Assembly: GCA_951213105.1 (NCBI GenBank)
Contig: OX578155.1
Coordinates: forward strand, 32,645,984 to 32,709,983
Direction: 5' to 3'
From: Amaurobius ferox
Lineage: Eukaryota > Arthropoda > Arachnida > Araneae > Amaurobiidae
Length of the DNA stretch: 64,000 nucleotides
The notes beneath the pieces are model-generated. The model ran no database searches. It saw only the letters and a program-made list of their open reading frames with translations, and had not been told where the DNA came from. Numbering within the stretch: the first letter of the stretch is position 1; every line of letters starts with the position of its first letter. The position numbers were made by a program, and so were the translations under genes. Shown piece after piece: positions 1 to 13,258 of this stretch.

Positions 1-1254
1 ATTGAAAACAGATGTTATTTACTTATTGATAAAAAAATTAGAATAAAATTTACATATTAGTGAAATATGTGAATTTTTCCTTAACGGAAAGGAAAACCTA
101 ATTAATCACTTATGAAATGGTATAAACATTATTTTTAACAGATTATTGTTTTATATATATTCCTTAATTTTAATAAAGAAAATGTTAAGAATGTAAAGAA
201 AAAAAAATAAGGGTATAAACATATTTCAAGAAATAATTTTAATTCATAATCAAATTAGTTTTGAAAAGCATAACTCAAATTTGTATATTTTGAGTGACAC
301 CATTAACATATAGCTTTAAAATATATGAAAGTTTCAAACTACTATTCTGTGATTGAAAAATGAAGAAAATAAGATTTCTTTACACCGCCCCCCCCCCCCC
401 TTTATAATCAAAAATCCAATTAGCAAATTAGATAAAAATAAAATTTCAGCTTTTTGAATTCAAAATTTATAAGCTATTTTCAATTTTACTTAAAATTTAA
501 CACAACTAAAAAATACTAAATTGTATGAATTGAATATTTTGCTTTAAATGATTGAGGGGCCAAAATTTTTAAGCAACGGCAACGTTTCGGAAAATAAACA
601 GTCATTCCACTCTTTATTTTATCAAATAATCCAAATAAGAAAAAGTCTTGTTAATTAAAGTATTTGGAGACTCATTAAAATCAGTAGAAATTAAAAACAT
701 AGCATAGTCATTACACAGTATAAATAATCTAATAGTATTTTATTTCTAATGCTATCTGCTTCAACACATCCAGCAAATCAACCTGAACAGACAGAAAATT
801 AAAAATAATTCTATCTCAAACAAGCTAATCAACTAGCTTATGTCAAGCTATTCTAATCAACTGGCAGTAGATTAGTAGAATCAAAATTCTAAGTATACAT
901 CGAATAAATATAATCATGATAAGAATCCTAAACGACAAGATCCCTTATTTCTAAAGGTGTTTATTGCGACTACATATGCATACTAAATAAAACAATAGAT
1001 TAAATACTTTTAGGATAGGAAATAATTCACGTACCTTTTGTGTTTGCAAGAAACTCAGCAAATTGGTCATTTTAAAACAATTACAATCGGAAAATCAAAT
1101 GTACACAGCCCAGAATTGTAATACACGATTAAATACATGTCAACCATGTAAAAGAAGTGATAAAAATATTAAATTAACAGCTTAAAATTGTAATAAATTC
1201 GGACCACGTGGAAATATACCACACACACATTGACTTGCGATGAAGAAAAGAAAT
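1..1254. other. AT-rich noncoding DNA
   Basis: No open reading frame with protein-like character was seen. The stretch is AT-rich with a C13 homopolymer near 388-400. I see no transposon ends or structural RNA in it. Confidence 0.6.
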
Positions 1255-1360
1255 AACCCATTTCCCCCCTGCTTGGTACACAACTATTTCCCCCGAGCTA
1301 ATGCGCATGCGTCACGGGAGTTGGAGTGAGATTGTGCGGGAGCAAATTCGCCTGTAAGTT
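1255..1360 (+). promoter_or_regulatory. Possible promoter-like island
   Basis: This is a local rise in GC within AT-rich DNA. It contains a GCGCATGCG core resembling an NRF-1 site next to CGTCACG, and a splice-donor-like CTGTAAGT downstream. No coding exon follows that I can recognise, so a promoter or noncoding first exon is only a guess. Confidence 0.18.
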
Positions 1361-1448
1361 TGCTTCACCTTTACACACCAAACATTGAATGTTTGAGGCC
1401 GCTCTTGACGTCTTTCGTAGCCTTCCCCCGTTTGGAGAGGAGTTGGAA

Positions 1449-1530
1449 ACAGATTTTGACTCCATTTAATAGTTCTATTGTAATGGCGGAACAGATTTTG
1501 ACTCCATTTAATAGTTCTATTGTAATGGCG
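1449..1530. repeat. 42-bp tandem duplication
   Basis: Two essentially identical head-to-tail copies begin at 1449 and 1491 (each starts acagattttgactcc). Perfect identity points to a recent slippage or unequal-exchange event. The short ORFs read across it are by-products of the repeat. Confidence 0.9.
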
Positions 1531-2613
1531 CTGTGTGCAGAGGTCAATTTTTCATGCAGAATTAATTGCAAACAGTAGAAAGAAACATAGTATACAATAT
1601 AAGAATATTTGACTAAAAAGTAAAATTATAATCTAAAATAATTAATTTTAATGCTGATTACAAATATAATTTGACATTTTTTTTGAGAATTTGATCACGT
1701 GCTACTAAACAGAAAAAAAATAAAAGTTGCAAGTTTTTGTTCTTTAGGAAGGTAAGTTGTATATAGAGGAGTTCGAACTTGCTTTAGAAAATGATACCAC
1801 TGTTTAGTTCCATAAAGTGGCTCTCTACGCAGCAGGCGATCGGGCGTTAGTGTAATCGTAAGATAATGTAGGTTATTATTCTTTAGAAGGTTAGTTTTCC
1901 TTTTAAACAGTTTCCTTAAGTGGTTTTTAACTCTCCATTCTAGAATGGAAAAGATATTTCCTTAGGTTTGGGGATCATGTGATGAGGATCAAAGGCATAT
2001 GGAGTCGAGAAAGGAGATTTTATTCCCCATATCGGGCTCATATCAGAAAAGGTCTCGCTATTGCATCGTATATGAATAAACGTTGTTGTGAATATCCATT
2101 GTTGTACCAAAGTTAAAAACGGCTCTAATAATCATCTTCACTATCCTACTAAAGTAATTCGAAAACTAATTAAAGATTTATAAATATCACTCCTAGGTAT
2201 CTCGGGGCCTGGAATAAACTATTACTGTTGCGAATTTTAATTAATTAAAGCGTCATTTTAATTAATTAATGAGCTGAAGATAAAAATTATCTGAAGCCCT
2301 GCTAATACTGACTACATATAATAGTTTATTTTTTCTTTCATATTTTATTATCATTTTATCTATTACAACGTTTTTATTGATACAGTGGCTTATATTATAA
2401 ACAGCTTAGTACGGCTTAGGATGCTTTTTATTGTAATATTAACGCTGATATTACATGGGTACGACATTACTATTTATTTGCAGATTTATCGTCGTATTTT
2501 GTGTTAGTAGATAATTTCGTCATTATGTGTATATAGTAATTTTTGCGGTGCTTGTGGCGTATTTTCAGAATAAATACTGGAATAAATATTCGTTCTGAAT
2601 GTGCAGTGCAGGA
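1531..2613. other. Noncoding, nothing recognised
   Basis: AT-rich sequence without long ORFs, terminal repeats or RNA motifs that I can identify. Confidence 0.5.
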
Positions 2614-3028
2614 AAGAAAGGATATCATGAATAATAAATTCAGAATGGAAGATACGCCTACTGTAAGTCAGTAATACATACAGTTATGTAGGTATGCAAT
2701 TATTTTCCATCAAGTAGTATTTTGAATGTTTCATTTCGCGCGTTCCGTAGGGTGATTATACACAACTAAAAATACGGACATGAAAACTAGACACATACGG
2801 GACTTTAAGCCACGCCTACTTAAGAAAGGATATCATGAATAATAAATTCAGAATGGAAGCCACGCCTACTGTAAGTCAGTAATACATACAGTTATGTAGG
2901 TATGCAATTATTTTCCATCAAGTAGTATTTTGAATGTTTCATTTCACGCGTTCCGTAGGGTGATTATACACAACTAGAAATACGGATATGAAAACTAGAC
3001 ACATACGGGACTTTAAGCCACGCCTACT
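2614..3028. repeat. 208-bp tandem duplication
   Basis: Copies at 2614-2821 and 2822-3028 start with aagaaaggatatcatg and end with ccacgcctact. They differ at only a few positions. No coding content was recognised. Confidence 0.9.
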
Positions 3029-3145
3029 CAATGTCTTATTTAAATTAATAAAATTATGAATATCTCGTATTAGAAATTCGAATTAGCAACGATACATTTC
3101 TGGGTTTCAGATTTTAAACTAAGACAATCTTTACTTTCAGGATAA

Positions 3146-3538
3146 ATGCCAGGACGTTATCCAGATACTTTGACTTTATTGGAAACTTTGACAAATCTGG
3201 ATCACAGCATAGACTTCCTAGACTTAAATATAAAGAGTCAGGAGGACAAACTAGAATATAAAATATACAATAAAAGAGACAGTTTCAACTTTAAAATAAA
3301 TAGTGTAAAGCCTTGGAATTCAAACTTGCATAACAATGTATATCGAAATATAATAATTAATCATCTCACGAGAAGTAGGAAACTGAACAGCAGAGTTGAA
3401 GATCAGGGCATATGCATTAAGACATTTGCAAATGACGCAATAAAAAACGGATATCCAAGTGGATTCTTAACTGACGTCATCACCGGTTTCTTCAATATAA
3501 CTGCAACAGTGTGTAGAAGGAGATTTGGATATAATTAG
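3146..3538 (+). pseudogene. Penelope-like RT C-terminal fragment
   Basis: A 130-codon reading frame resembles the part of a Penelope-like reverse transcriptase just after the YxDD catalytic motif. It has FLDLNI, then YNKRDSFNFKIN, then VYRNIIINHLTRS. The RT fragment at 9718-10250 shows the same order (YLDLSL, YDKKDFFKFNIN, LFRNIILNQL), so the two support each other. The catalytic palm and the GIY-YIG endonuclease are absent here, making this a remnant truncated at both ends. The family copies RNA into DNA at target ends; this piece cannot. The surrounding 3539-3950 sequence has no further recognisable domain. Confidence 0.6.
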
Positions 3539-3951
3539 CAGTGGTGAACATATGTCAGTGTACCGAGGACGAGTTGGTGATGGTAGTTGGTGCAAAATTG
3601 AACGTAAATAGTGATAACGCAAGATATTTGGGAACAACTCTGAATTAGTGGGAGACTTGGTATATGTAGTTGTTGATGTCGTGATTTAATGAATGCATTG
3701 GTCATGGAGAATGTTGCTTTGAATTTTGGCGTTCAACATGTGATATGCCTTTAGATCCATTTCTTTGGTTTGATATGTATTTTTGTGTTGTTTTAATACT
3801 TTTGTTGTGCTACCTTTATCAAAATTGGTACCGTCCTCCAGGAGTGTTTGCCGCGGCTCTAAGCATGCTTTAACCGGGGAGTGGGGATCACAAACCCCCG
3901 GCCACTTTGTAGTACCTATTTGTTCTCTTCTCTATTATACCTTTTGGAGAA

Positions 3952-3953
<2 letters not shown>

Positions 3954-4005
<52 letters not shown>
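3954..4005. repeat. (TA)n microsatellite
   Basis: About 26 uninterrupted TA units. The IYIYIY reading frames across it are artefacts. Confidence 0.97.
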
Positions 4006-4007
<2 letters not shown>

Positions 4008-5210
4008 TAGAATTTTACAAATTTTTAAATATTTATTTGCTTTCATACCTAATTTTAGACCTTTTGGAACTCAAATCTTTGAATTGTCTTTAAAACTTTA
4101 GTCGATTTGGCTATCAGTACGAAATATATTCCTATACTCCTCATTTAAATAGAATGAAATCAACCGACACATCATCTTGAATATACGGAATTGTGGGTAC
4201 TCACTTGACCCAGTCAAAATGCCATAAGCGTCGCCATAATTATTAACCGGACGTGCACAGGCATAAGGGATCCTGCGCCTTCACGCTATTAACTGTTAAG
4301 GACTTGAAGCGCAGTCCTCGCTTTGGAACATGACGATTTATTAAAACCATACATTTTCGTAAACAATCATACAATTTGGAACGAAGATTTTCTTATCTTC
4401 CTGCAATCTTGCTTTCAACCAGAGCAGATCTTGAAATTTTTGATTGAAATTTTGAACTAGAAATTTGCAGATTGAAATTTTTAGCTACGGCTCGAAAGCA
4501 GCACGCCTTTAAATACAGTAATGCAAAGATATGTTCTACAGTTCTTGAAATTCTAGCACAGAACAAATAACAACCGGTTTTGACGCAACATGAGAAAAAA
4601 TTAATATCTTATTTATCAACTTTTAAGAGAAGCACAAAATTCTTCTAAAAAGTACTAGTGAATAAGATTATGAAATCATACAGTTTTAAAAAAAATGAAG
4701 AAAACATGTTGTTTCGAGACCTAAAGGAAATTACTTCATCAAAAAATTAAAATAATATTTTTCAAAGTCAGCTGACTGGAGTTTATGCACAGCAATTAAA
4801 TGCAGTTTAATTTCATAACATAATATGAAAAAAATATTTTCAAGAATTGAGTATATTACTTTTGAAAATTATTATAAATGCAGTGTAGGAAATAATGCTA
4901 TGGCAATCTTTAATTTCGAATAACTCATGTTCTAATCACACGAAACACAAAAAATGTTCAATTCTAGGTTTTGCATAATGTATCTACTCATAAAATTTCA
5001 TAGCGATTCGTACATTTATTTTTGAGGAATTGTATCTAAAGCTCACATACACCATACACATACAGACAGACATATTTCCGAAAATGTTAAACACGCATTC
5101 AAGGAATCTTAAAACGTATTTTCCTGCCAAAATCATTAATTTCAGAAATTTTTGTAATATTTTATTAAAGAGAAAATATTAATTGGGAGCGTAAAGCAAT
5201 TACATTTTTT

Positions 5211-5520
5211 TCTGGGTCATATAGTAATCGCATTTTGTATAAAAGGGGTCGGTCGTATACTAATCACATTTTGCTAAAGGGGTTCGTTTTGTAATTAAGA
5301 TTTGTTAAAAGTTTATTGAATTTCCGTTTTCTAAAGGGGCTCGCATAGTCATTACGAAAATTTAGGAGATCGTAAAGAAATTTCCTTTTGTTAAATAAAG
5401 GCATGTAACAATTACGTTTTATTAAGAGAAATCACATAATTAATAAGTTTTGTAAAGGGGGATCATTAAATAATAACATTTTGTTAAGAGGATCGTATAG
5501 TAGTTACGTTTTGTTCGAAG
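5211..5520. repeat. Degenerate ~34-bp tandem repeat
   Basis: Roughly nine diverged units repeat the pattern gatcgtatagtaattac followed by attttgttaaaggg. A single unit-like stretch recurs near 48970. Unit boundaries are fuzzy and the array looks old. Confidence 0.6.
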
Positions 5521-6420
5521 GTCATGAAGAAATTAATAACAGTGATAGAGATATATGTGTGGTTTGCGTGCGTTTGAGAATTTTACGATCACAGTTCCTG
5601 CGAGTGAATGGGTGAATGCATTATACATAAAATTATATACTCCGCCATAGGACAGTGTTAACATCAAATACAACGTTGAACTCCAATGAACTTTCAACTA
5701 TTCACCATAATGCAATAATAAAAATAAACTTATGGATCCAACAAATTAGCAAAATTAGATATTATTGGGGAAAATAGTACAAAATAGAAATTATATTTTA
5801 TTGAGTAGTTCTTGCTTTTTTTTACTGATTAAAATAAGTATACCAAATTTATTGAAAATCGGTTGTCGGTTAATGAAAATCGGTAACGAGAGACACTGTG
5901 TTTTTCTGTGCACAAGTAAAATTTGTAGTTAAAAATAAAGAACTTTTCTAAAATCTTTTTACGTTTAATAGACTCCTTACAAATTGAAATAATTCTACAA
6001 AATTTCATTTGAATTGCTCATTTTGTTCGAAAAATATCTTGTATACACACAAATAAAAACATTGATTCGTAATCAGGGAAGATCAAAATGGATAATTCCA
6101 TTAACAGTTTTTAATTCATTTCCCCTGTTATTAAAAACATAAATCTACATATCACACGTTTAAACACCGTAACCATTGAAAAAAATAAAATAAAAAGGTA
6201 AAATATAAATTAGCATAGTCGAACTTAAAATTAAAAAAAAATAATTATGTTTTCGGAAATTTTAATACAAGCACATATGAACTTTAGTAACATGTGTTAT
6301 AGCTCCTATTGTAGAAAAAGACGAAATCAAGGTTATTATATCTATACGGTTGCGCCACTTCAGCTCTAGCCAATGAGAGCACGTAAATACGCAACGTCAC
6401 TTTTGTTAGTTTTTTTTAGT

Positions 6421-7090
6421 TCGAAAAGAGAATTTATATCAAATCGAAATTCAATTTAAACATATAAAAATATAGAAACTAATCGTTTAACACACACACT
6501 ATGATATACTTTCAGCTGTTTATTTTCTTAAATCGATCGTACCCCCCCCCCCCCATTTTTTGAATGTAATAACATTTAATTAATAAAATGTAATGTAATA
6601 AAATTTAATTAATATAAAATGTGCGAGATTAAATCAAAACCATAATTAAAACGCTAACACTAAGAGTTTTAGGTCTTTTTAGGGGAGGGGGGAGATAGGG
6701 ATGTACTTATGCCTAACTAGTAAACGATTTAAGTGATGCTTTTATAGTGAAGAACTTATATTATTGCTAAACACTTGATTTTATTAGTATTTTTTAGATC
6801 AAAAAGAGAATTTATATCAAATCGAAATTCAATGTAAACATATAAAAATATAGAAACTAATCGTTTAATACACATACTATGATATACTTTTAGATTAATA
6901 AATTAAATGTATTATAGTATATTGATTCATGATGAAAAATATACGAGCAAGCACCTGTTTATTTTCTTACATCGTACCCCCCCTCCTCATTTTTTGAATG
7001 TAATAAAATTTAATTAATAAAATGTAATGTAATAAAATTTAATTAATAAAATGTAATGGAATAAAATTTAATTAATATAAAATACGCGAG
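6421..7090. repeat. Direct repeat pair (6421-6640 / 6795-7090)
   Basis: Both halves share the stretch from aaaagagaatttatatcaaa through tagaaactaatcgttt, then cctgtttattttctta or close, a poly-C patch and an array of aatgtaataaaatttaatta. The whole 6640-7490 segment also recurs in inverted orientation at 45850-47470. Confidence 0.75.
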
Positions 7091-7386
7091 ATTAAATCCT
7101 GTTAGATTTTTCAAAAATTACAAGAACATCATTAGAAAATATATAAAGATACAAATAACTTGCTGTAAAATGAAATGAATAAATGGTATACTGTACTTTC
7201 GTTTTTTAAGATTTAAAAATCCTACATAATGGCACTTCATGAACTAAACTAATGCTTCAAGAAACTTTAAGCCAAAGTTTACGTAAAAAGATACGTAAGA
7301 AACAACAAAAGATCAACATGGACCACGTTGTATCAGATTAAAATAGAAATAATAAAATATTTCGCCGGCACTTTCAGGCGGCATTT

Positions 7387-7436
7387 GCCGCGCCACCTTG
7401 TGGCGCGTTCTGCAATTTCACTCCATCTGACGTCAC
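7387..7436. promoter_or_regulatory. CTCF-like and CRE-like motifs
   Basis: On the minus strand, GCCACAAGGTGGCGC (7390-7406) resembles the CTCF core, and TGACGTCA (7429-7436) is a palindromic CRE/ATF site. Both lie in a small GC-rich patch that belongs to a repeated segment. Single-motif matches of this kind are weak evidence for function. Confidence 0.15.
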
Positions 7437-8664
7437 AGATCGTGTTCGTCGCACACCCCTGAGACGAAATATGTCTCCTCTAGGCGGTAAGTTAACATTC
7501 AATCACGTGGAAATAAAATTTTATCCAGGATCGAATCAATGAAAAGGCGTCTAAATACCAAATCTTGAAATCTCACTTTTTTTTCTCCTATAAGTCTGAG
7601 TTTCACTGCAATGTAAAAACACACTCCCGCTTCTCGTGAAAATCTATGTGAAGCCGCTTATCTGAATATCTTCTGCGAAACTTCGTTGTTAATATTTTGA
7701 AAGCCACCACAATGATAGCAGCTTACAAACTTGATACTTATACACCATAAATACTGCAGTCATTAAATGAAATCATATATTTCAGAAAGATATTCTTTAA
7801 ATATATTTGTGGTAGATAAATATACCACTAACAATATATATAAATAAGAATTCTGCTTTTAAACGTAATCCCATTACTACAGTGCCTAGAATACACACGG
7901 AAGTGCAATGCAGTGTGTCAAGAAATTAGAACTGTATGCTTTTATGCAAAATAGGCCAGAACTCATTGAGGCCGTGTTTAATCTGCGCAGTAAAATAGAA
8001 AGGCAATGTGCATCTGGAATCAGAAAAAAACAAACTCTTCTGACAGAGTACATTTCTGAACAATAGAAATGGATTACTGCATCAATCTGACAGTATGTAA
8101 GTAGCCGTTACATATTACGTATAAAATTGAGTGTATGTATTTAGATTTCTTGCTTCACATTTTAAGTATGTACGCACATACATAAGTATTTTGTAACAGT
8201 CATTACAATATTTAATTAAAACCATTTGCTTATTAGTATTTTCTATATGTTAAAAATGAAATTTTTTATGTGCTTTATTGAAGGAACAAAATAAAATTTC
8301 ATCACACTGTCTATGTTGGACACCTGTCTAAATTGGGCGCTCTTAGGAGTGTCCACCTAAGCCACGTAAGCTTTGTACCTCGTATATTGAAATCGATCAT
8401 TAATAGAAATTTATGAAAAAATTATGAAAAGCACATTTTTAATTTCTCTTACTATTGTATAGAGAAACTTAGGTACGGCCAGAATCTCGGAGAGGACGGG
8501 GGAGGGGGTGTGAATTCTGAATGTTGTTTTCCCAACATAGACCTTGTGTAAAACTAATGTAAAATATCCACATTGAGCCACTATAAAGTAATATTTCATT
8601 GTAAATTTTTACAAGTTGATAAAAAAGCATCTTAAAACCTTATGAACACATTTTAAATACATTT

Positions 8665-9075
<411 letters not shown>

Positions 9076-9077
<2 letters not shown>

Positions 9078-9717
9078 TAAATTATTAAATCCAAAGTTAG
9101 AATGTATGTAGTAACTCATAATACACTATTCCAAAATTTTCTACAAATACAAAAAATAAAAGAAATTAAGACAAAAAGAGGAAATAATAAAGCATAATGC
9201 AAGTCATAAGGACAAAGACAATCAACAAATTTCAAAAATGAGGAATGCAAATAAGAAAACAAAAAAATCAAGCAGAAAAGCTTGCACATGGAGGAGATTT
9301 AGGCTTACGAGATTAGGCTTACGAAAAGTTCATTTCGAAAAAATTCTCGTCGGGTCCATATATCCTTTCGAAATGAACACAAAAATGCTTGTTTCTGAAA
9401 CACAAGATAGATTTTATCTATAAACTTGTGTTATATGGACGACAAGCATATAGATTGGAACAATAAAGGAAACATAAATACCTCAAAACTCACCTCTTCA
9501 GCGCAACCATGACGAGCAAAATATGACTGGATCAATGTTGCCATATGCCAAAATGAAAAGATGTGATTTGCTGTTGCCAAAGAGAGTAATAAAAACTGTA
9601 CTGCGCAAAAGCAATAAAATGAAATAAAATGAGTTATTCAACTGTTAAAGCTTCGAGATAAAAAGATGAAAATATAATTGCAGGAGAATGAAGAAGTACG
9701 GCTAAAATAAGATAATT
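9076..9717. other. Noncoding with one inverted repeat
   Basis: No gene was recognised. A 13-bp perfect inverted repeat, gttcatttcgaaa and its complement, lies near 9328-9378 with a loop of about 24 bp. The part nearest 9717 probably belongs to the tail of the Penelope-like RT fragment. Confidence 0.4.
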
Positions 9718-10250
9718 TTAGGCTAATCGAAACTTATTAACTATACTATTGACTAAATATGCAGGATATTGATACATTTTACTAGTAATTTTGAGGTTAT
9801 TAATGTGCAAAGCATGAAATTTTTTATCTGATAATCTATAAATTCTAAAAAGTTGATTAAGTATAATATTTCTAAACAATTGAATCGAGTTGCAGGAATT
9901 AAAAGGTAATAATTTATTAATATTAAATTTAAAAAAATCTTTTTTATCATATAATTTAGTAACTATCCCATGAGCAGGTTCTATAATTAGACTTAAATCC
10001 AAATAATAAACATTATTACTAATAGAAGTTTCATTAGGTATTAATTCCAAATTATCCGGATTGAAATCTATATCTATGACATAGTTATCAGTAAATACAA
10101 GACAAATCAGATCATCTACATATCTATAAATTTTATAATCAGTTGAAGTAAAGAATTTTTCATAATGATATAGGTATAAATTAGCTAACATACTGCTACT
10201 ACAGCCACCTTGTGGAACACCTGAGACTTGTAAGTATAATTTATTACCTT
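9718..10250 (-). pseudogene. Penelope-like RT fragment with motifs B and C
   Basis: On the minus strand the open frame contains VPQGGCSSS (RT motif B) and then YVDDL (motif C, the metal-binding catalytic aspartates). YLDLSL and a KLYDKKDFFKFNIN stretch follow, the order expected of a Penelope-like RT palm and thumb. The frame continues upstream of the first ATG at 10191 to about 10250, where it enters noncoding sequence and a TA array. The fingers and motif A are missing on one side and the GIY-YIG endonuclease on the other. The catalytic motif itself is intact, so this is a deletion remnant rather than a point-mutated one. The closest internal relative is 3146-3538. Confidence 0.75.
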
Positions 10251-10314
10251 GAAAGATATAATTATTGAAAAGAACAAAATGGAGAAGCTTAGGAAAATTG
10301 GTAAATTTTGTAAG

Positions 10315-10317
<3 letters not shown>

Positions 10318-10405
<88 letters not shown>

Positions 10406-10422
10406 ATATATATATAATAAAT
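10318..10422. repeat. (TA)n array
   Basis: About 100 bp of TA repeats with single interruptions, immediately beyond the Penelope-like RT fragment. Confidence 0.95.
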
Positions 10423-10845
10423 AAGATAAAATTAAAAATAAAATTAAAATAGTTATACTAATTTAGAACATGATCAGTGTCATACCCTGGTTCAAAAACA
10501 ATACGGAGGAAAATTAATTAAATATGATATGATAGGAAATATCAGACAAAAGGAAAACAATGCTACCATAAAAGACAAAATGATCTTAATTTTAAATATG
10601 AATAATACACATGAATTTATCAACATTCAAGAGCGAAGCATACTAATCAAGTTCAAACAACAAAGGATTATCAAAATCTGGAGGCTCAAAATATTAAAAT
10701 GACAAAATAAGAGAAAAGATAAAAGATACAATCCGAAAATATGAAATAGGATAGAAGCTCTGTGAATCCAGCTTATCAAGGATCTTCGCATCCACAGAGG
10801 TTCCAAATGTGTTTCGCTCAACGATACAGCCACATGGCCGTATAT

Positions 10846-10930
10846 AGATATTATATATATATATTTATATATATATATATATTATATATATATTTATATA
10901 TATATATATTATATATATATATATATATAT
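10846..10930. repeat. (TA)n array
   Basis: TA repeats with TTTA interruptions. They abut the second copy of the duplicated lead-in at 10931. Confidence 0.93.
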
Positions 10931-11054
10931 GGAAATATGTTTATGTAGCAATAAGTAAAGATCTAATATTTGATCTCAAGGAGCTAATATTTATACTATA
11001 AGTAAATAAAATTGGAGAAAGTGTCCAATGATTGATTTATTTGACAGATTTTGT

Positions 11055-11058
<4 letters not shown>
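10931..11058 (+). repeat. Duplicated lead-in to TA array, copy 2
   Basis: Nearly identical to 8665-8792, with only about two differences seen by eye, and also followed directly by a TA array. Confidence 0.9.
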
Positions 11059-11358
<300 letters not shown>

Positions 11359-11941
11359 AACTATTACAAACATTGAAATTGAAAAATGCCCATATTATCA
11401 TAAGGCCCATTGCAGCACATACAATATAAGCACTAATATTGATTTAATTTATTAAGAAATGAAAGAAGTACAAAAGGAGAATGGGGATGCTTACAGGGAA
11501 GTCGAACGGCCAATGGGGATTACGACCCTTTGTTCCCGGTTGAAGCATGCTTTTAAACCCAGGAAACGTTCCCGGAACCAGACTCATCTGAAGTAGTCCG
11601 CCACCTGCCGACATTGGAAAAGCAAAATCCAAACCATTAAGCCACAAACTACATTTATGTGTTCCTATTTCGACATGCGGAGACCACTCCAATCACGCCA
11701 GAGTATAAATAATAATAAATATGGATGAACACAAATATATAAAATAGCGACTGGCAATATTTGCGTTATATAATTGAATTAACGTAAACTGCCCGGTAAT
11801 ACGAACATCAGGAATTCGTAGGATCGTAAGCATGCTACCTGACCCCAAATCTATTGGAAATTATTTCAAACCTCCTGTCAGAAGTAACGACCAAGAAAAA
11901 ACCGTCATTAATATGGATGTAAAAGCTCAAGATCGACAGAT
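11359..11941. other. Unassigned sequence before Penelope-like EN
   Basis: No domain was recognised. The tract around 11520-11600 is GC-richer and may be degenerate coding sequence of the same Penelope-like element, but I cannot align it to a motif. Confidence 0.3.
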
Positions 11942-12680
11942 ATGCTTGATTGTCAACCTCCATTATACCGACATCATTTTAATAAAATGTCTTATTTTAT
12001 ATTTAAAAAATGCAATTCAAAAAGGTGTGAGTTGGGCCCATTTGCGAATCACAGCGTCATAGGACAATCAACGTTTTTTAGACCTTTTTGTAAAACCTAC
12101 CGATGCATTTATCACATCACGTGCAAAACATGTAATTTGGCTTATATAGGTCAAACCAAAAGTCCTCTGAATTAGCGAATTAATCTTTATCGAACTCAGA
12201 TTCAGAAAAATTCTACATTAAATCAAGAATACCATATTTTATATTCTCATTTCCAAGATCATTCCTTCAGTAATATTTCCATTACCATCTTAGACATCGG
12301 AGTTAAATATGAAGACAGACTGTGGAGGGAAAACATGCACATAATGCAACGCAATTCGATATATCCTTATGGCTTAAATTCGTTGTTGTTTAACAAATTA
12401 CATAATAGTGAATTTCATAATTCAAACATTAATAATGTTATTGTAAATAATTGCAATAGAAACACCCGTCGTAGATACTTCAGAAGCAAAAAAAGAAAAA
12501 AACAAAGTTTAGACGAATGCAAAGATTCTTTTAACCACTTTATACAGTGTGAGGAACCAGTCACTTTTCGAGCCTATTTTCAGCCATTTTCAGAACAGTT
12601 TCAGAGTTCATACACCTTAAGACGCCTGCATTGCAGTTTTTGGAAAACAAGGCTACAAAACTCTGTCATCACAGTCTGAT
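11942..12680 (+). pseudogene. Penelope-like GIY-YIG endonuclease domain
   Basis: One frame carries the GIY-YIG endonuclease signature used by Penelope-like elements to nick target DNA. It has CIYHITCKTC, then YIGQT, an Arg after the motif (RINLYR), an H-containing stretch (YSHFQDHSF), RLWREN with the catalytic Glu, and YGLNS. A basic tail rich in RRRYFRSKKRKK follows. Upstream, KKCNSKRC may be part of the zinc-finger linker found in some Penelope-like families. A single in-frame TAG at 12173-12175 separates YIGQTKSPLN from RINLYR; otherwise the frame stays open. The RT core is not joined to it. This is probably the 3' end of one element, followed at 13259 by the start of another on the same strand. 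Confidence 0.8.
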
Positions 12681-13258
12681 TTCGGAGAAATGCACCCATT
12701 TTGAGCCGTCATCAGAGAAGTTAGAACTAATCCCAGAGGGGAGCGTTAGGTGGTCTCTGATATGAATATCTTGGAAAAAAACATTCCAAAAGCTTAGTCA
12801 GGGTGGTCCTCAAATTTTGGACCAGAATATATACACGAAAGAGACGCTTTTCGACAGAGGCGAGACAATTTTCGTAAGAGACAGGTCGAACGTTTGGTGC
12901 TCCTGATGCACAGGTTCTCGCCCTCACCAGAATGTTATTCTGTAACTTGTTGATATTCCTTGTCATGCTATAATAAAAGCTTATTTTCTTTATCAACGAT
13001 GCCTGTTTTATACAGACTTGGAGAAAGTCATTATTTTCATGATCTTGTCACTGATTCGAATTGACGAATTTTGAAGGGAACGGCTATATGCATTTAGGTC
13101 GGCACATTTTACTTTATATGCGCTGACTGGACTAACGCTATTGAATCAACAACCATGCAGAGGCCTGGAAGAGAGCCGGAAGCAGTAAATAAATTCGTTA
13201 CATACAGTATCTTTACAATTATAATGATCATAAAGTTGAACACATTAAACAATATGTT
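12681..13258. other. Penelope-like 3' UTR / tandem junction region
   Basis: Noncoding sequence between the end of an endonuclease domain and the start of an RT frame in the same orientation. It contains AATAAAAG near 12972, a possible polyadenylation signal. Its position fits the long-terminal-like junction of partially tandem Penelope-like copies, but no repeated junction sequence was demonstrated. Confidence 0.4.

Larger units (their letters stand above)
4006..8664. other. AT-rich noncoding DNA with repeats
   Basis: Apart from the repeats listed separately (5211-5520, 6421-7490), I see no gene. A second poly-C run (C14) lies near 6542-6555. No protein-like reading frame longer than about 60 codons was recognised. 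Confidence 0.5.
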
